Source: Pseudomonadota bacterium
GTDB taxonomy: Bacteria > Pseudomonadota > Alphaproteobacteria > Caulobacterales > Caulobacteraceae
Direction: 5' to 3'
DNA length: 64,000 nucleotides
Assembly: GCA_023412655.1 (NCBI GenBank)
Contig: JAEYNH010000122.1
Span: 3,710-67,709 of the forward strand
Each line of letters begins with the position of its first letter. The first letter of the stretch is position 1. Shown here piece by piece: positions 25,817-37,154 of this stretch. The translations under genes were made by a program, and so were the position numbers. Under the pieces are notes generated by a model. The model did no database searches. It saw only the letters and a list, made by a program, of their open reading frames with translations, and was not told the DNA's origin.

Positions 25817-27136
25817 ATGCGCCTTTCGCGTTACTTCATGCCGACGCTGCGCGAGGCGCCCTCCGACGCCCAGATCGTCTCGCACCAGCTGATGCTCCGC
25901 GCCGGCATGATCCGGCAGGAAGCGGCCGGCATCTATGCGTGGCTGCCACTCGGCCTGAAGGTGCTGAAGAAGATCGAGCAGGTGGTCCGCGAGGAGATGG
26001 ACCGGGCCGGCGCCATTGAGGTGCTGATGCCCACCCTGCAGCTCGCCGATCTGTGGCGCGAGAGCGGCCGCTACGACGACTACGGCGAGGAGATGCTGCG
26101 CATCAAGGATCGCCACGAGCGCGACCTGCTGTACGGCCCCACCGCGGAAGAGGTCATCACCGACATCTTCCGGGCTTATGTGAAGTCCTACAAGGACTTG
26201 CCGAAGAATCTTTACAACATCCAGTGGAAGTTCCGCGACGAGCGCCGGCCCCGCTTCGGGGTCATGCGCGGCCGCGAGTTCCTGATGAAGGACGCCTATT
26301 CCTTCGACGTGGACGAGGCGGCGGCGCGCCGGGCCTACAACCGGATGTTCCTCGCCTATCTGAACATCTATTCGCGCCTCGGCCTGAAGGCGATCCCGGT
26401 GCGGGCCGACACCGGGCCGATCGGGGGCGACCTGAGCCACGAGTTCATCATCCTGGCCGAAACCGGCGAGAGCGAGGTGTTCGCCCACCGCGACCTGGTG
26501 GAGATGGGTGCGCCCGGGCCGGATATCGACTGGGACGGCGACCTGCAGCCTCTCGTGGAGCAGCGCACGCGGCTCTACGCCGCAAGCGACGAGATGCACG
26601 ATCCCGCGCGCTTCGAAGCGGAAGCCCCCGAGGACAAGCGGATGACCGCCCGGGGTATCGAGGTGGGTCACATCTTCTATTTCGGCGAGAAGTATTCGAA
26701 GCCGATGAACGCCAAGGTCACAGGGCCCGACGGCAAGGACACGCCGGTGCACATGGGCTCCTACGGCGTCGGCGTCTCGCGCCTGGTGGGCGCCATCATC
26801 GAGGCCAGTCACGACGAGGCGGGCATCATCTGGCCAGACAGCGTGGCGCCGTTCGGTGCGGCGGTCGTCAACCTGCGGCCCGGCGAGGCGGCGGTGGACG
26901 AGGTGGCTGAGCAGGCCTATCGCGCGTTGCAGGCGGCCGGCAAGGAGCCGCTGCTGGACGACCGTGACGAGCGGCCGGGCGCAAAGTTCGCCTCCCTGGA
27001 TCTGGTGGGCGTGCCCTGGCAGCTGATCGTCGGGCCCAAGGGTGTCGCCGAGGGCGTGGTCGAGTTGAAGCGGCGCGCCACGGGCGAGCGTCAGAGCCTT
27101 CCGCTGGAGGAAGCCCTCAAGGTGATCAGAGGGTGA
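25817..27136 (+). CDS. proS: Prolyl-tRNA synthetase (short alphaproteobacterial type)
   Basis: A 439-residue class II synthetase that charges tRNA-Pro. It shows class II motif 1 (VREEMDRAGAIEVLMPTLQ), motif 2 (QWKFRDERRPRFGVMRGREFLMKDAYSF) and motif 3 (MGSYGVGVSRLVGAIIE). A C-terminal anticodon-binding domain follows. It lacks the editing insertion found in the roughly 570-residue E. coli enzyme, as is usual in alphaproteobacteria. Mischarged Ala-tRNA-Pro must then be cleared in trans. The lolC/E-type gene overlaps its stop (GTGA). Confidence 0.95.
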   Translation: MRLSRYFMPTLREAPSDAQIVSHQLMLRAGMIRQEAAGIYAWLPLGLKVLKKIEQVVREEMDRAGAIEVLMPTLQLADLWRESGRYDDYGEEMLRIKDRHERDLLYGPTAEEVITDIFRAYVKSYKDLPKNLYNIQWKFRDERRPRFGVMRGREFLMKDAYSFDVDEAAARRAYNRMFLAYLNIYSRLGLKAIPVRADTGPIGGDLSHEFIILAETGESEVFAHRDLVEMGAPGPDIDWDGDLQPLVEQRTRLYAASDEMHDPARFEAEAPEDKRMTARGIEVGHIFYFGEKYSKPMNAKVTGPDGKDTPVHMGSYGVGVSRLVGAIIEASHDEAGIIWPDSVAPFGAAVVNLRPGEAAVDEVAEQAYRALQAAGKEPLLDDRDERPGAKFASLDLVGVPWQLIVGPKGVAEGVVELKRRATGERQSLPLEEALKVIRG

Positions 27137-28428
27137 GCGAGGCGGCGGCGGTCACGGGCGGCCGGGCGCCGCCCTTCGGCTACTGGGAGCGCATGATCGC
27201 CGGCCGCTACCTGCGCGCCAAGCGCAGCCAGGGCGGCGTGGCGCTGATCTCCGTCATCTCCTTCATCGGCATCATGCTGGCCGTGGCGGTGCTGATCATC
27301 GTCATGAGCGTGATGAACGGCTTCCGGGACGAGATGCTGACCCGCATCCTCGGCTTCCAGGGCCATGTCTATGTCACCGGCGGGGTGCTGGACGGCCCTG
27401 AGCGCGACGCGGCGGTGCAACGCCTGCGGCAGACGCCTCAGGTGATCCAGGTGGCGCCGATCATCGAGGCCCAGGCCATCGCGCTCGGGCCCTCGCAGAT
27501 TTCGGGCGCCATCGTCCGCGGCATCAGCCCCAAGGACCTGCAGGCGACCCGGATGGTGGCGGACAGCATCACCAAGGGCTCGCTGGATGAGTTCGGGGTC
27601 GGCGAGTATGGGGGCGACACCATTATCGTCGGCGAACGCCTCGCCCAGTCGCTGGGGGTGGGGCCTGGCGATGTCCTGACCCTGATCTCTCCCTCCGCAG
27701 GGGTGACGGCCTTCGGCGGTACGCCGATGCAGAAGGAGTACGTGGTCGGGGGCACCTTCGCCGTGGGCATGAGCCAGTACGACCAGGCCTACATCTTCAT
27801 GCCCTTCGACCAGGCGCAGCTTTTCTTCGGTCGTGAAGGCACCGCCGACGCCATCGAGGTGCGGGTCGCCGACCCGGACCACGCCGCGCGGATGAAGGCG
27901 GCGATCGGCGCGGCGGCGGGCCCGGCCGGCATCGTCACCGACTGGACCCAGCGGGACAGCTCCTTCTGGGGCGCGCTGAAGATCGAGCGGGTGATGATGC
28001 GGCTGATCCTGATGCTGCTGGTGGCCATCGCGGCCATGAACATCATCTCGGGCCTGGTCATGCTGGTGAAGAACAAGGGGCGGGATATCGCCATCCTCCG
28101 CACCATCGGGGCGGGGCAGGGCGCGATCCTGCGGATATTCTTCATGGCCGGCGCCAGCATCGGGGTGATCGGCACCATCGCCGGACTGCTGCTCGGTATC
28201 GTCTTCTGCACCTACATCACCCCCATCCAGCACGCCTTGGAAGTGGTCACGGGCGCGGTCCTGTTCTCGTCCGACATCTATTTCCTGGACCGGGTGCCCG
28301 CGAAGATCGACTGGTCCGAGGTGGCCATTGTCACCAGCTGGGGCCTGGCGATGAGCTGCTTGGCCACCTTGCCGCCCGCCTGGCGCGCCTCGCGCCTCGA
28401 TCCGGTGGAGGCGCTCCGTTATGAGTGA
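27133..28428 (+). CDS. Lipoprotein-releasing ABC transporter permease (LolC/LolE family)
   Basis: A 431-residue inner-membrane subunit that extracts outer-membrane lipoproteins and passes them to LolA. Topology is one N-terminal helix (ALISVISFIGIMLAVAVLIIVMS, about 36-58), a large periplasmic MacB-like domain, then three C-terminal helices (about 290-420). The sequence FIGIMLAVAVLIIVMSVMNGF is the family signature. Only one permease gene accompanies lolD, so the complex is probably a homodimer (LolF-like) in place of LolC plus LolE, unless another copy lies elsewhere. The start is GTG, coupled to proS. Confidence 0.92.
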   Translation: MSEAAAVTGGRAPPFGYWERMIAGRYLRAKRSQGGVALISVISFIGIMLAVAVLIIVMSVMNGFRDEMLTRILGFQGHVYVTGGVLDGPERDAAVQRLRQTPQVIQVAPIIEAQAIALGPSQISGAIVRGISPKDLQATRMVADSITKGSLDEFGVGEYGGDTIIVGERLAQSLGVGPGDVLTLISPSAGVTAFGGTPMQKEYVVGGTFAVGMSQYDQAYIFMPFDQAQLFFGREGTADAIEVRVADPDHAARMKAAIGAAAGPAGIVTDWTQRDSSFWGALKIERVMMRLILMLLVAIAAMNIISGLVMLVKNKGRDIAILRTIGAGQGAILRIFFMAGASIGVIGTIAGLLLGIVFCTYITPIQHALEVVTGAVLFSSDIYFLDRVPAKIDWSEVAIVTSWGLAMSCLATLPPAWRASRLDPVEALRYE

Positions 28429-29110
28429 GCCCGTGCTTTCGATCCGCGGGCTGGAGCGCACCTACCGCACCGCAGCGGGACCGCTGACGGTGCTGCGCGG
28501 CGTCGACCTCGACCTCAATCCCGGAGAAATCGTCGGCTTGGTCGGACCCTCCGGCTCAGGCAAGTCGTCGCTGCTGCATGCCGCCGGCCTGCTCGAGCAT
28601 CCCGACGCCGGCCGCATCGTCGTGCTGGGGCGGGACTGCTCGAACCTGAACGAGCGCGAACGCACCCGGGTGCGCCTGGCGACCGTCGGCTTCGTGTACC
28701 AGTTCCACCATCTTCTGCCCGAGTTCTCGGCCCTCGATAACGTCGCCCTGCCGCAGATGATCGCCGGCAAGACACGCTCCGCCGCCCGCGAACGGGCGGC
28801 CGCCCTCCTGGGCGAGCTTGGCCTCAGCGACCGGATCCACCATCAGCCGGCCCAGCTTTCGGGCGGCGAGCAGCAGCGGGTGGCCATCGCCAGGGCCCTG
28901 GCCAACGCCCCGCAGGTCCTGCTCGCCGACGAGCCCACCGGCAACCTCGACCCCAAGACGTCCGAAGCGGTGTTCGAGAACCTCTACGCCCTGGCCCGCC
29001 GGGAAGGCGTGGCGGCTCTGGTGGCCACCCACAACCTCGAGCTCGCCAGCCACATGGACCGGGTGCTCGCGCTGAAGGACGGCCACCTCGAGCCTTGGGC
29101 CCGAGCCTAG
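28421..29110 (+). CDS. lolD: Lipoprotein-releasing ABC transporter ATP-binding protein
   Basis: A 229-residue ATPase driving lipoprotein release. Walker A GPSGSGKSS (about 42-50), signature LSGGEQQR (about 146-153) and Walker B VLLADEPTGNLDPKT are complete. The MacB/LolD-type sequence GFVYQFHHLLPEFSALDNVALP is present. It overlaps the permease gene by 8 bases. Its stop TAG and the TAG of the convergent gene share the palindrome CTAG at 29107-29110. Confidence 0.95.
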   Translation: MSEPVLSIRGLERTYRTAAGPLTVLRGVDLDLNPGEIVGLVGPSGSGKSSLLHAAGLLEHPDAGRIVVLGRDCSNLNERERTRVRLATVGFVYQFHHLLPEFSALDNVALPQMIAGKTRSAARERAAALLGELGLSDRIHHQPAQLSGGEQQRVAIARALANAPQVLLADEPTGNLDPKTSEAVFENLYALARREGVAALVATHNLELASHMDRVLALKDGHLEPWARA

Positions 29111-30336
29111 CGGCGGGCGCGCCAGCCCTCGGCCGATCTGGCATCCGGCAGGTCGATCTGCTCGATGACGGCCAGCAAGGCGGCGTTCGCCGCCTGAATG
29201 TCGTCAGGCTTGTTCGCCTGGATCAGCTCGTAAACGTACTCTCCCCGGCGAAGGTACAGCATCGTCTGGACGAAACCGTCGTTGTCGACCCAGTTTCGAC
29301 CGGCCTGGATCCCGCTCTTCGGGCCGGTCGGCGGATTGGCCAGCTTCCGCGCGATGCCGGTGTCCTGCTCCGCAGCCCGGATCGCGGCCTCCCATCTGGC
29401 CTTGTCCCCCGATGCATCCGGGGAGCGCATCACGGTGATCGTCAGCACCCGCTGCTCCCCCTCGAGGCGACAGCTGAGTTCAAGCGCTTCCGTCGACGCG
29501 TTGTAGATGCTGACCATGTCCCGCTTGAAGTCACCGTAGGCCGTGGGGCAGGCGAAGCCTGAACCGGCCATGACGTAGGCGCCGTCATCCCCATCGGTGA
29601 AGAACCGGCCATCGGGAAAGAAGAGGAGGGCAACGCCGGAGTCGGCGGTGATGTCCTGCGGCCGGATGACCTCGGCCTGTTGGCCGGACTCGGTGGGCAC
29701 GAACAGGCTGATCGCGTCGCCGGCCGGATCGTGCACGGCAAGCGGTGGCGCATCGCCATCGACCAGGGCCGCGATATCGTCGGCCATCCGCTCCATCGAC
29801 GGCGGGCCGTCGTAGGCCTGGGCCACGAAGTTCAGTCCAGCAATCCGCCCGATCAGATAGTAGGTCGGCGAGGGGGTGGCGGCCGGCAAGCCGCGGCGGC
29901 CGCCCCGGTCCCAGGCCTCGGCCTCTGCAAGGCTGGGCCCCTTGGCAAGGAAGAACAGCTCTTCGCGCGTGGCGGCGTCGGCCCAGCGGAGCGGAACACC
30001 GGCGCCGCCCGCGTTGATCGTCCACACAACCTCTTCGGTCGTGAACCGGGCCACCGGGCAGCCGGGCGCCGCCTCGATCTCCTTCTTCGGCCAGTGGTCG
30101 TCGCCGGCCGGGTCATGGAGCGTGAGGAAGATGGCGCTGACGAAGGCGCCGCGCTGCGCATCGCTCAGCGGCTGGTCGCCGAAGGGGATCGGCTTGCCGG
30201 TGTCGCCAAGCGGGCTGGCGCAGGCCGCGGGTGGGACCGCCTGGAACATGCGGCCAGGCCCTGATTGCGCCTGGGCGGCGGTGACCATGATCGCGGACGC
30301 GCCGATCAGCGCCGCCAAGCTCGAGACAACACGCAT
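29107..30336 (-). CDS. Secreted protein of unknown function
   Basis: A 409-residue protein with a clear signal peptide (MRVVSSLAALIGASAIMVTAAQAQ, cleavage probable after AQA at about residue 23). I do not recognise a domain. The mature protein has several Cys (in PPAACASP, APGCPVAR, GFACPTAYG and LSCRLEG) that could form periplasmic disulfides. The tail contains LRRGEYVYELIQANKPDDIQAANAALLAVIEQIDLPDA. GGGGAGGAA about ten bases upstream supports ATG 30336. It runs convergent to lolD and divergent from the sidA-like gene and dnaE, with the LexA box about 70 bases upstream of its start. Confidence 0.8.
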   Translation of the reverse strand: MRVVSSLAALIGASAIMVTAAQAQSGPGRMFQAVPPAACASPLGDTGKPIPFGDQPLSDAQRGAFVSAIFLTLHDPAGDDHWPKKEIEAAPGCPVARFTTEEVVWTINAGGAGVPLRWADAATREELFFLAKGPSLAEAEAWDRGGRRGLPAATPSPTYYLIGRIAGLNFVAQAYDGPPSMERMADDIAALVDGDAPPLAVHDPAGDAISLFVPTESGQQAEVIRPQDITADSGVALLFFPDGRFFTDGDDGAYVMAGSGFACPTAYGDFKRDMVSIYNASTEALELSCRLEGEQRVLTITVMRSPDASGDKARWEAAIRAAEQDTGIARKLANPPTGPKSGIQAGRNWVDNDGFVQTMLYLRRGEYVYELIQANKPDDIQAANAALLAVIEQIDLPDARSAEGWRARR

Positions 30337-30378
30337 GACGATAATTCCTCCCCGATTCTACCGCCAAGCTTAGCAGGC

Positions 30379-30407
30379 TTGACGGTGAGAACAAAAGGCG
30401 AATAAGA
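30379..30407 (+). promoter_or_regulatory. Candidate promoter of the sidA-like/dnaE unit
   Basis: TTGACG (30379-30384) is followed after 16-17 bases by AATAAG/ATAAGA (30401-30407) as a weak -10. The perfect LexA box starts at 30406 and an imperfect one covers the spacer (30389-30403), so LexA bound there would block RNA polymerase. The position is inferred from sequence only. Confidence 0.4.
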
Positions 30408-30420
30408 ACGAACAAGGAAC
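30406..30420 (+). promoter_or_regulatory. LexA (SOS) operator, GAAC-N7-GAAC
   Basis: GAACGAACAAGGAAC is a perfect match to the alphaproteobacterial LexA operator GTTC-N7-GTTC read on the other strand. A second, one-mismatch copy (GAAC-N7-GAAT, 30389-30403) precedes it by 17 bases. The box is 42 bases upstream of the 29-codon ORF at 30463 and also lies in the divergent upstream region of the minus-strand gene ending at 29107. Confidence 0.8.
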
Positions 30421-30462
30421 GCAACGGTTGTCCACAGGGACGCCCACAGGAGGATGCGGCGC

Positions 30463-30552
30463 ATGGTTCGTCTGGCGCGGGAATCGCTGGCCTTTGGCTC
30501 TGTCGCCAGCTTTGTCTGGATGGTGTGTCATCTGGCGTCGGTCGTGAGCTGA
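30463..30552 (+). CDS. sidA: SidA-like SOS-induced membrane micropeptide (putative division inhibitor)
   Basis: A 29-residue ORF reading MVRLARESLAFGSV then a hydrophobic stretch with FVWMVCHL and ending ASVVS. It has two N-terminal Arg and one membrane segment (about 9-28). AGGAGG at 30448-30453 lies nine bases before ATG 30463. The in-frame ATG at 30454 abuts that site and is rejected. A perfect LexA box lies 42 bases upstream. In Caulobacter crescentus, SidA is a 29-residue SOS-induced inner-membrane peptide that delays division through FtsW/FtsN. Identical length, single helix, SOS control and my recollection that sidA neighbours dnaE there support orthology. I cannot align the sequences here. 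dnaE begins four bases after its stop. Confidence 0.72.
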   Translation: MVRLARESLAFGSVASFVWMVCHLASVVS

Positions 30553-30556
30553 CGCC

Positions 30557-34017
<3,461 letters not shown>

Positions 34018-34018
<1 letters not shown>

Positions 34019-34281
34019 TGATGAAGGCCGCGTTGCCTATGCTCGTTGCGCTGGCTGTCGCCGGATCGGCCGAGGCGCAGACCCGCTCGGGCTTCGGATC
34101 GCAGGCTAAGCCGCCGAAGTCACCCGGCTTCGGCCAGCCCTACAAGCCGTTGCCGAGCCCAACGACGCCCCGGACGTCGCCAAACAAGCCGTCCGGTGGG
34201 GCCGCGTCAACCAAGCCGGCAGAGCCGTTCAAGCCTTACGAGCCGTGGAAGCCGGGTTCAGTCTACGGCAAGCCCAAGTAG
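34018..34281 (+). CDS. Small proline-rich secreted peptide
   Basis: An 87-residue protein with a signal peptide (MMKAALPMLVALAVAGSAEAQ). Its mature part of about 65 residues is low complexity, built of Pro, Lys, Ser, Gly and aromatic residues: AKPPKSPGFGQPYKPLPSP, then FKPYEPWKPGSVYGKPK. There is no recognised domain. ATG 34018 overlaps the dnaE stop, so expression should follow dnaE. ATG 34021 would serve equally well. The signal peptide and coupling support a real gene; its function is unknown. Confidence 0.6.
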
Positions 34282-34296
34282 GCGGGAGGAGGGGGC

Positions 34297-34989
34297 GTGG
34301 CCGCATTGGATGCCGAGCATCCCCTGGATCGTGCTGTCTGGACGGCCCTGACCACCCTGCAGGCCGACATGGCGCTGGGCGATGACCGCGCCCGGCGCCT
34401 GGCGCCCGACTACGGGCTGTTCGCCGCCGCGGCCGACCGAACGGCGGAGAGCCTTGCCGCCCTGGCCGCCCTCGTGCGCAGGACCGGCCCTGCGGCTCTG
34501 TTCCAGCCTGATCCACCGCGGGAGTTGGAGGGGGTCAGGATCACGCCCGGGGATCCGATAGGCCAGATGGTCGCCGTGTCACCCCCAACAGTGCGGGTGG
34601 ACTTCGAGGTGCTGCGGCTGGGAGACGCCGACGCAGTGGAGATGCTGGAGCTCGCCACGCTCACCAAGCCTGGCCCCTTCTTCAGCCGCACCCACCAGCT
34701 GGGCAAATTCCTTGGCGTCCGTGAGGGTGGCCGCCTCGTGGCCATGTGCGGCGAGCGCCTGCGTCTGCCAGGTCATACAGAGCTCAGCGCGGTCTGCACC
34801 CATCCCGACTTTCTCGGCCGTGGCTATGCGGCCGGACTGATGAGCTTGGTGACCGAACGGATCGTGCGACGGGGAGAAACGCCGTTCCTGCACGTCTATG
34901 ATCACAACACCCGCGCCATCGCTCTTTACGAGCGGCTGGGCTGGCGACGTCGACGCGCGGTAGAGGTGAGCTTCCTGGAGCCCGCCTGA
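34297..34989 (+). CDS. GNAT family N-acetyltransferase (FR47-like)
   Basis: A 230-residue predicted acetyl-CoA-dependent transferase. An N-terminal region of about 100 residues without clear motifs leads to the GNAT core. GKFLGVREGGRLVAMCGERL is motif D-like, and LSAVCTHPDFLGRGYAAGLM is the acetyl-CoA pyrophosphate loop with Q/R-x-x-G-x-G/A as GRGYAAG. FLHVYDHNTRAIALYERLGW is the motif B ending typical of FR47-like proteins. GTG 34297 has the strong site GGAGGAGGGGG just upstream. The substrate is unknown. It lies 15 bases after the proline-rich peptide gene. Confidence 0.82.
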   Translation: MAALDAEHPLDRAVWTALTTLQADMALGDDRARRLAPDYGLFAAAADRTAESLAALAALVRRTGPAALFQPDPPRELEGVRITPGDPIGQMVAVSPPTVRVDFEVLRLGDADAVEMLELATLTKPGPFFSRTHQLGKFLGVREGGRLVAMCGERLRLPGHTELSAVCTHPDFLGRGYAAGLMSLVTERIVRRGETPFLHVYDHNTRAIALYERLGWRRRRAVEVSFLEPA

Positions 34990-35000
34990 GCGCGAACGGC

Positions 35001-35153
35001 TTGCATTTCGGGCTCTTAGACCCTATGTGCCCGGCTCATTCCACACGCAGGTGTTCGGCGTGGGCGGGGAGACATCCCGACCCATCACCGTTCCGGTCCT
35101 CGCCAGAGGGTTGCCTGCGGCGGTCCAACCGGAAGAAAGACGAGATACAGACG
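35001..35153 (+). promoter_or_regulatory. Candidate rpsB promoter and 5' leader
   Basis: TTGCAT (35001-35006) and CTATGT (35023-35028), 16 bases apart, form a possible promoter in the gap before rpsB. They would give a leader of about 120 bases containing the inverted repeat CCACACGC/GCGTGGG near 35041-35065. Ribosomal S2 genes often have an autoregulatory leader, but I cannot match a known S2 leader class here. Confidence 0.3.
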
Positions 35154-36029
35154 ATGGCTCTGCCTGACTTTTCCATGCGCCAGCTCCTGGAAGCCGGCGC
35201 CCACTTCGGTCACCAGACGCACCGCTGGAACCCGAAGATGGACAAGTACATCTTCGGCTCCCGCTCCAACATTCACATCATCGACCTGTCGCAGACGATC
35301 CCGCTGCTGCACCAGTCGCTGGTGAAGGTCCGTGAAGTGGCCGCTGGCGGTGGCCGGATCCTGTTCGTGGGCACCAAGCGCCAAGCTTCGGAGCCGCTGG
35401 CCGCTGCGGCCAAGCGTTGCGCGCAGTATTACGTGAACCACCGCTGGCTGGGCGGCACGCTCACCAACTGGCGCACCGTGTCGGGCTCGATCCAGCGCCT
35501 GCGCGAACTGGAAGGCGTTGTCGCCGGCGAAGGCCAGGGGCGTTCCAAGAAGGAACTGCTCACCCTGACCCGCGAGAAGGACAAGCTGGAGCTGAGCCTC
35601 GGCGGCATTAAGGACATGGGCGGCATCCCCGACCTGATGTTCGTGATCGACACCAACAAGGAAGCGATCGCGATCCAGGAAGCCCGGAAGCTGAACATTC
35701 CGGTGATCGCCATTCTCGACACCAACTGCAATCCGGACGGCATCACCTATCCGATCCCGGGCAATGACGACGCGGCCCGCGCCATCCAGCTCTATTGCGA
35801 CCTGATGGCCGATGCGATCCTCGACGGCCTGGCTGCCGGCCAAGCTGCCTCGGGCGTCGACCTGGGCGCCTCGGAAGCGCCGATCGAGCCCACCCTGGCT
35901 CGCGAACTGACGCCGGAAGCGGCGGCTGAACCCGAGGTCACCGCGCCGGAAGCCGCGGCCCTCGAAGCCGAGATGACCGGCGCCGAAGCTCCCGCGGCGG
36001 ACGCGGCGAGCGAAGAACAGGCCGGCTAA
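35154..36029 (+). CDS. rpsB: 30S ribosomal protein S2
   Basis: A 291-residue small-subunit protein required for docking S1 and for 30S function. The signature LLEAGAHFGHQTHRWNPKMDKYIFG begins at residue 10. PDLMFVIDTNKEAIAIQEARKLNIPVIAILDTNCNPDGI is the second S2 signature. After about residue 230 there is an Ala/Glu-rich acidic tail ending PAADAASEEQAG, common in alphaproteobacterial S2. The frame is open from 35001, but ATG 35154 is the true S2 start. tsf follows after 89 bases. Confidence 0.97.
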   Translation: MALPDFSMRQLLEAGAHFGHQTHRWNPKMDKYIFGSRSNIHIIDLSQTIPLLHQSLVKVREVAAGGGRILFVGTKRQASEPLAAAAKRCAQYYVNHRWLGGTLTNWRTVSGSIQRLRELEGVVAGEGQGRSKKELLTLTREKDKLELSLGGIKDMGGIPDLMFVIDTNKEAIAIQEARKLNIPVIAILDTNCNPDGITYPIPGNDDAARAIQLYCDLMADAILDGLAAGQAASGVDLGASEAPIEPTLARELTPEAAAEPEVTAPEAAALEAEMTGAEAPAADAASEEQAG

Positions 36030-36118
36030 GCGCTTTCGGGCGCTTCGCTGAACGCAACTCGGACGGCGGGCCCTCGTCGCGGGGGCTCGTCACGATTCTA
36101 GATTTGAAGGAGCCGACC

Positions 36119-37054
36119 ATGGCGGAGATCACCGCTGCGCTGGTCAAGGAACTGCGCGAAAAAACCGACGCCGGCATGATGGACTGCAAGAAGGCGCTGC
36201 AAGAGAACGGCGGCGACATCGAAGCCGCCGCGGACTGGCTGCGCACCAAGGGCCTATCGAAGGCGGCGAAGAAGTCGGATCGCGCCGCGGCCGAGGGCCT
36301 GGTCGCCGGGCTCGTGAGCGCCGACGGCAAGACCGGCGTGCTCATCGAGCTGAACGCCGAGACCGACTTCGTGGCCAAGAACGAGAAGTTCCAGGACGCC
36401 GCCCGTCGGATCGCGGTCACCGCGCTGACGCATGACGCCCTTGAGACCCTGAACGAGGCCAAGACCGAGAACGGTGAAGTCATCAACGACGTCATCACTG
36501 GCCTGATCGCCACGATCGGCGAGAACATGCGGCTGCGTCGCAGCCAGCGCCTGAGCGTCGACCAAGGCGCCGTCGCCCTCTACCTGCACAACGTGCAGGG
36601 CGAAGGCGTGGCTCGCCTCGGCGTGCTCGTGGCCCTGGAAGGCGCTGGCGACCAGGCGGTCCTGAAGGACGTGGGCCGGAAGATCGCCATGCACGTGGCC
36701 GGTACGCCCACGCCGCCCCTGGCTCTGACCTCGGACGAGCTGGACCCGGAAGCGGTGGCCAAGGAGCGCGAAATCCAGACCCAGACGGCGATGGAATCGG
36801 GCAAGCCCCGCGAGATCGCCGAGAAGATGGTCGAGGGCCGCATCCGCAAGTGGCAGGAAGAAGTGGTGCTCCTGAAGCAGCCCTTCGTGATGAACCCGGA
36901 TCAGACGATCGAGCAGCTCATCGCCGAGACCGCCAAGCAGTCGGGCTCGCCCGTCGCGGTGAAGGGCTTCGTGCGCTTCGCCCTCGGCGAAGGCGTCGAG
37001 AAGAAGGTGGACGATTTCGCGGCCGAGGTGGCCTCGATGACGAGCGCGGGCTAA
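36119..37054 (+). CDS. tsf: Elongation factor Ts
   Basis: A 311-residue guanine-nucleotide exchange factor for EF-Tu. The UBA-like N-terminal domain MAEITAALVKELREKTDAGMMDCKKAL is present. The EF-Tu-contacting stretch IELNAETDFVAKNEKFQD (about 76-93, with the TDFV motif) follows. Two dimerisation subdomains complete the protein. AAGGAG precedes ATG 36119. The usual rpsB-tsf-pyrH-frr order is kept, with a terminator after tsf. Confidence 0.97.
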   Translation: MAEITAALVKELREKTDAGMMDCKKALQENGGDIEAAADWLRTKGLSKAAKKSDRAAAEGLVAGLVSADGKTGVLIELNAETDFVAKNEKFQDAARRIAVTALTHDALETLNEAKTENGEVINDVITGLIATIGENMRLRRSQRLSVDQGAVALYLHNVQGEGVARLGVLVALEGAGDQAVLKDVGRKIAMHVAGTPTPPLALTSDELDPEAVAKEREIQTQTAMESGKPREIAEKMVEGRIRKWQEEVVLLKQPFVMNPDQTIEQLIAETAKQSGSPVAVKGFVRFALGEGVEKKVDDFAAEVASMTSAG

Positions 37055-37080
37055 GGTCCGCTCCGAAACCGAGCCTTTGA

Positions 37081-37113
37081 GGGCGCGGCGCGTTCGACGC
37101 GCGCCGCGCCCTT
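37081..37113 (+). terminator. Hairpin terminator after tsf
   Basis: A perfect 12-bp GC-only stem, GGGCGCGGCGCG (37081-37092) with CGCGCCGCGCCC (37100-37111), has a 7-base loop and is followed by only TT. It lies 26 bases after the tsf stop. The weak T-tract suggests partial termination or attenuation ahead of pyrH. Confidence 0.6.
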
Positions 37114-37154
37114 GATGTATCTACGTCCCGCCCACAAGGATTCCGGACCTGCCG

